From NCBI RefSeq assembly GCF_034424155.1, contig NZ_CP139992.1, positions 3,612,012 to 3,676,011 on the forward strand: 64,000 bases of DNA. The letters are read 5' to 3'. Each line of letters starts with the position of its first letter. Positions within the stretch are counted from its first letter, which is position 1. Both the position numbers and the translations under genes were made by a program. The notes beneath the pieces were generated by a model, which ran no database searches, had not been told where the DNA came from, and worked only from the letters and a program-made list of their open reading frames with translations. Positions 61,181 to 64,000 of the stretch are shown here, piece after piece. The stretch is from Hafnia alvei. Lineage in GTDB: Bacteria > Pseudomonadota > Gammaproteobacteria > Enterobacterales > Enterobacteriaceae.

Positions 61181-61392
61181 CTATCACCACGACAATATCG
61201 AATATTTATTCCCTATCAATCCCTTAACCAGTAGGCATTAGGATATCAGCGGGAAGGCAAGTTGCGCATGATAGCATAGGAAAGAAATAGAGCGGGCTTG
61301 AGGTTGCGGAAAAGTTATGTAAAACCGTGAATCATCTTGCAGCGGAAAACCTGTCATTTCTTCAGCAGAGATAACAGGTTTGCCAAAAAAAA
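61181..61392. other. Intergenic region between lgt and the FlxA-like gene
   Basis: 212 bp. Near 61346-61382 AAACCTGT and ACAGGTTT form an 8-bp inverted repeat with a 20-base loop, near a run of A's that would be a T tract on the minus strand beyond the FlxA-like stop. It may be a weak terminator. No other feature is seen. Confidence 0.45.
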
Positions 61393-61785
61393 TCAGATAT
61401 AAACATCGATCTGATTTTCATCGGTTGGGCGGTTAACGCCGTCGCCGGTTTTTCCCACTTTATCCAACTGGCTTTGCTGCGCCTGCTCCGCCTCTTGCTG
61501 GCGAATACGCGCGATTTCGGCCTGTAACGCTTTAATTTGGTTTTGAATCAGCTCTTGCTGCTTTTTAATCTCTTCCGGTGAGCCACCCGAATTGGCTAAA
61601 TCGCGCAGCTGCTGCTGAAGTTCCTGAATTTGTTTCATCAGTTGTTGGACACGACCTGAACCGCCTCCGGACGTACTCGCCCCCACGGTGCTACCGCTTC
61701 CACTACCCACGCTTTCGCCGCTGCCGGTTAACGCGGGCGAAACACCTGCTGCGGGCACTGACATGGTGATAGATACATTTGCCAT
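61393..61785 (-). CDS. FlxA-like coiled-coil protein
   Basis: 130-residue protein that looks like the FlxA family. The N-terminal 45 residues are Gly/Ser/Ala-rich and low-complexity (SGSGSTVGASTSGGGSG), with no signal peptide or membrane span. Residues 45-110 form a Gln/Lys/Glu-rich coiled coil (VQQLMKQIQELQQQLRDLAN and IKALQAEIARIRQQEAEQA). The tail NRPTDENQIDVYI is short and acidic. E. coli flxA is flagellum-regulated but of unknown function. Here it lies between lgt and ygbE, outside the E. coli order, so it may be a later addition at a rearrangement point. Confidence 0.75.
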   Translation of the reverse strand: MANVSITMSVPAAGVSPALTGSGESVGSGSGSTVGASTSGGGSGRVQQLMKQIQELQQQLRDLANSGGSPEEIKKQQELIQNQIKALQAEIARIRQQEAEQAQQSQLDKVGKTGDGVNRPTDENQIDVYI

Positions 61786-61896
61786 AGTAATTATCCTCTG
61801 TAACGACTAACCCCAAAGATATTTTTAAAATATCTCTGAGTTATCGGCGAAAGAGGAAAAAACCTGAGCGAAGAATTTTGCCGAAGTCAGCAGGAA

Positions 61897-62223
61897 TTAC
61901 CAGCCTGTCAGCAACAAGAAGGTTTGCCAGAACAGCATCACCACCAGCACCCCACACAACGGCACACTAATCAGCAACCGTCCCGACACCAGCTTATTGA
62001 TACCGATGCCAAGCAGCACTGAAATGGGCATCAGCGCCAGAAAAAACGGCCACGTGTAGAGCAGGAAAAAAGGCGTATTCAGGCCATAGACGATAAATGG
62101 CAGAACAAAAGCTAACCAATAGAAAGAAAAGCCCAATACCCCGCCAGCAAAGGCGTAGGAAGGCTCTTCTTTCTCCAATGACTTTTTCTTGTCAGCGGGA
62201 ATGTTGGCAGCGTTTATTAGCAT
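61897..62223 (-). CDS. ygbE: DUF3561 family membrane protein YgbE
   Basis: Small inner-membrane protein of unknown function with 108 residues. Three hydrophobic segments are visible: GGVLGFSFYWLAFVLPFIVYG, FFLLYTWPFFLALMPISVLLG and ISVPLCGVLVVMLFWQTFLLL (each quoted in part). The LYTWPFFLALMP motif is shared with E. coli YgbE. It follows cysC as in E. coli, 58 bp away, and may be the last gene of the cysDNC operon. Confidence 0.9.
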   Translation of the reverse strand: MLINAANIPADKKKSLEKEEPSYAFAGGVLGFSFYWLAFVLPFIVYGLNTPFFLLYTWPFFLALMPISVLLGIGINKLVSGRLLISVPLCGVLVVMLFWQTFLLLTGW

Positions 62224-62281
62224 ATATCAACCCTGGATAATCATTACATTCACCAAAGGAATAAATGTAATGCAACAATAA

Positions 62282-62923
62282 CTAGGGTTTGATAATAGCG
62301 TGATGGCGTAAAACGTCTAACATTTGTGCGACCAAATTTGTTACTAATTGTTCGCCATTTAGATGAATTTCAGGCTGCTCGGGTGACTCATAAACCGAGC
62401 TAATTCCCGTGAAGTTTTTAATCTCACCCGCGCGCGCTTTCTTGTAGAGTCCTTTGGGATCACGCTGTTCACATACGGCGAGTGGTGTATCCACAAAGAC
62501 CTCGATAAAACGCCCTTCCGGCAATAGTTCGCGCACCATTTGGCGCTCATGGCGATGAGGCGAAATAAATGCAGTGAGCACTAACAAACCCGCATCCTGC
62601 ATTAGTTTGGCTACCTCACCCACGCGGCGAATATTCTCGATACGGTCGTCGTCGCTAAAACCCAGATCGCGCGACAGGCCATGCCGTACGTTATCGCCAT
62701 CCAGTAAGTAGGTGCTAACCCCAAGCTGATGTAACGCCTGCTCCAGCGCGCCTGCAACTGATGATTTTCCCGAGCCCGAAAGCCCAGTAAACCAAATCAC
62801 CGCGCCCTGATGCCCATGCAGTTTTTCACGGCTCTCACGGTTGACAGCATGTTCATGCCAGACGATATCAGGGCTAGAGGCGTTACTTTCAGTAGCTGGT
62901 TGTAATAAATTGATATCAGTCAC
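62282..62923 (-). CDS. cysC: Adenylylsulfate kinase
   Basis: Phosphorylates adenosine 5'-phosphosulfate to PAPS in sulfate assimilation. It has 213 residues (E. coli 201), with a longer N-terminus ([18 protein letters not shown]) before [20 protein letters not shown]. The start is GTG at 62923, two bases beyond the cysN stop. Walker A is [18 protein letters not shown]. The APS-binding region is [20 protein letters not shown], then LTAFISPHR and [20 protein letters not shown]. It is coupled to cysN. Confidence 0.96.
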   Translation of the reverse strand: MTDINLLQPATESNASSPDIVWHEHAVNRESREKLHGHQGAVIWFTGLSGSGKSSVAGALEQALHQLGVSTYLLDGDNVRHGLSRDLGFSDDDRIENIRRVGEVAKLMQDAGLLVLTAFISPHRHERQMVRELLPEGRFIEVFVDTPLAVCEQRDPKGLYKKARAGEIKNFTGISSVYESPEQPEIHLNGEQLVTNLVAQMLDVLRHHAIIKP

Positions 62924-62925
62924 CG

Positions 62926-64000
62926 CTATTTTCCACCCAGCAAATCGCGCGCACCCCAGTGTGGGAAGTGACGGCGAACCAATGCATTAAGCTCAATTTC
63001 AAACGCGCTAAAATCGGCTGTATTCGCTTGTGACGGTGCCAACGCTTCACGGATAAGCCCAGCCCCCACGGTCACGTTGGTGAGCCTATCAATAAAAATA
63101 AAGCTGCCGGTGTCGTGGTTTTGCGCATAGCTGTCGATAACCAGCGGTTCATCGAAGGTGAGCTCAACCAAACCAATCCCATTGAGCGGCAAAGATTCTA
63201 CCGCACGCTGCGTAAGCGTGTTGATATCCACCTGATAGTCGATTCGCTCCACGCGAGCGCGGGTTTTCTTGCCACCGAGTTTGATATCAAAACTTTGCCC
63301 TTGGCTCAGCGGCTGCTCAGACATCCAGACAACATCTACCGTCGCGCCCTGCACGGCAGGAATTGACGCATCGGCGGCCACGATCAGATCGCCACGGCTG
63401 ATATCAATTTCATCCTCTAGAACCAGCGTGATGGCTTCTCCAGGAATAGCGCTTTGCAGGTCGCCATCAAAGGTGACAATACGAGCAACGCGCGAAGTGA
63501 CCCCTGACGGTAACGCCTTCACCGACTGCCCCACGCTGAGTACGCCTGCGGACAGCGTTCCCGCATAGCCACGAAAATCAAGATTAGGGCGGTTCACGTA
63601 CTGCACGGGGAAACGCAACGGCTGCTGCTCAGCATCGTGTACCACATCAACGGTTTCCAAAATTTCTAATAAAGTGGGCCCGTGATACCAGCTCATGGCC
63701 TCACTTTGTGTCGCCACATTGTCGCCATCAAGCGCGGAAAGCGGAACAAATTTAATCGCTAAATCACCGGGCAGTTGCTCGGCAAAGCTGAGATAGTCCT
63801 GCTTGATTTGCTCAAACACATCCTGTTGATAGTCACGCAGATCCATTTTATTCACCGCTACCACCAGATGGCGAATACCGAGCAGCGTGGCAATAAAGCT
63901 GTGGCGGCGAGTTTGATCCAAAACGCCTTTGCGCGCGTCGATCAGTAAGATAGCTAAATCGCAGGTCGACGCGCCGGTCGCCATATTTCGGGTGTACTGC
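62926..64000 (-). CDS. cysN: Sulfate adenylyltransferase subunit 1 (5' part outside window)
   Basis: GTPase subunit of ATP sulfurylase that drives APS formation with CysD. The frame is open to base 64000 and begins inside the EF-Tu-like G domain (QYTRN, then [20 protein letters not shown]). The G4 motif VAVNKMDL is visible and the domain II/III parts follow ([29 protein letters not shown]). The C-terminus [20 protein letters not shown] is as in E. coli. The ATG at 63984 is internal, not the real start; about 115 N-terminal residues are missing. The stop is TAG, 2 bp before cysC. Confidence 0.96.
   Translation of the reverse strand, partial: QYTRNMATGASTCDLAILLIDARKGVLDQTRRHSFIATLLGIRHLVVAVNKMDLRDYQQDVFEQIKQDYLSFAEQLPGDLAIKFVPLSALDGDNVATQSEAMSWYHGPTLLEILETVDVVHDAEQQPLRFPVQYVNRPNLDFRGYAGTLSAGVLSVGQSVKALPSGVTSRVARIVTFDGDLQSAIPGEAITLVLEDEIDISRGDLIVAADASIPAVQGATVDVVWMSEQPLSQGQSFDIKLGGKKTRARVERIDYQVDINTLTQRAVESLPLNGIGLVELTFDEPLVIDSYAQNHDTGSFIFIDRLTNVTVGAGLIREALAPSQANTADFSAFEIELNALVRRHFPHWGARDLLGGK

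Overview
The window is a chromosomal segment of an enteric gammaproteobacterium (Enterobacterales). Gene content, gene order and protein sequence stay close to Escherichia coli throughout. GC content is moderate, cadC is present, and there are three linked initiator tRNA genes. My best guess is a Hafnia-like member of the order, but genus is an inference that I could not test. Almost everything is housekeeping core genome. I see no prophage, insertion sequence, CRISPR array or toxin island.

Layout. (1) 1-1956: a cadC acid/lysine regulator running off the left edge, and the glyoxalase-like gloA2. (2) 2137-20119, nearly all minus strand: the envelope and lipid cluster rseP-bamA-skp-lpxD-fabZ-lpxA-lpxB-rnhB-dnaE-accA, preceded by pyrH, frr, dxr, uppS and cdsA. 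It covers lipid A synthesis, outer-membrane protein assembly, undecaprenyl and isoprenoid precursors, and fatty-acid initiation. (3) 20318-27487: tsf-rpsB with its leader, divergent from map-glnD-dapD-yaeH (translation and nitrogen signalling). (4) 27488-28227: about 740 bp without a convincing gene, filled with inverted, hairpin-rich repeats. It lies exactly where an E. coli-like 4-minute block meets a 63-minute block. (5) 28228-37765: yqcA-truC-yqcC-csrB-syd, then queF, ppnN, xni, and rlmM-ygdD-gcvA divergent from the gcvB sRNA, with ygdI. (6) 37956-45313: the csdA-csdE cysteine desulfurase system, tcdA, mltA, three initiator tRNAs, amiC and argA. (7) 45351-61180: recC-ptrA-recB-recD, a pseudopilin cluster, thyA and lgt. 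(8) 61393-64000: a FlxA-like coiled-coil protein, ygbE and cysC-cysN, the last running off the right edge. In E. coli lgt is followed by ptsP-rppH, so this is a second synteny junction.

Post-transcriptional control is well represented. csrB (a CsrA sponge) has a UvrY-type operator upstream, gcvB has a recognisable promoter, and rpsB has a long leader. The most unusual object is the pair of divergent repeats at 27740-28089. The two copies share short blocks and AGGGAT hairpin loops, but their stems differ in sequence while staying paired. One loop reads GTACAGGGATGT, which fits the published CsrA selection consensus RUACARGGAUGU. I suggest this may be a structured, CsrA-binding RNA element family. 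That is a hypothesis from sequence alone.
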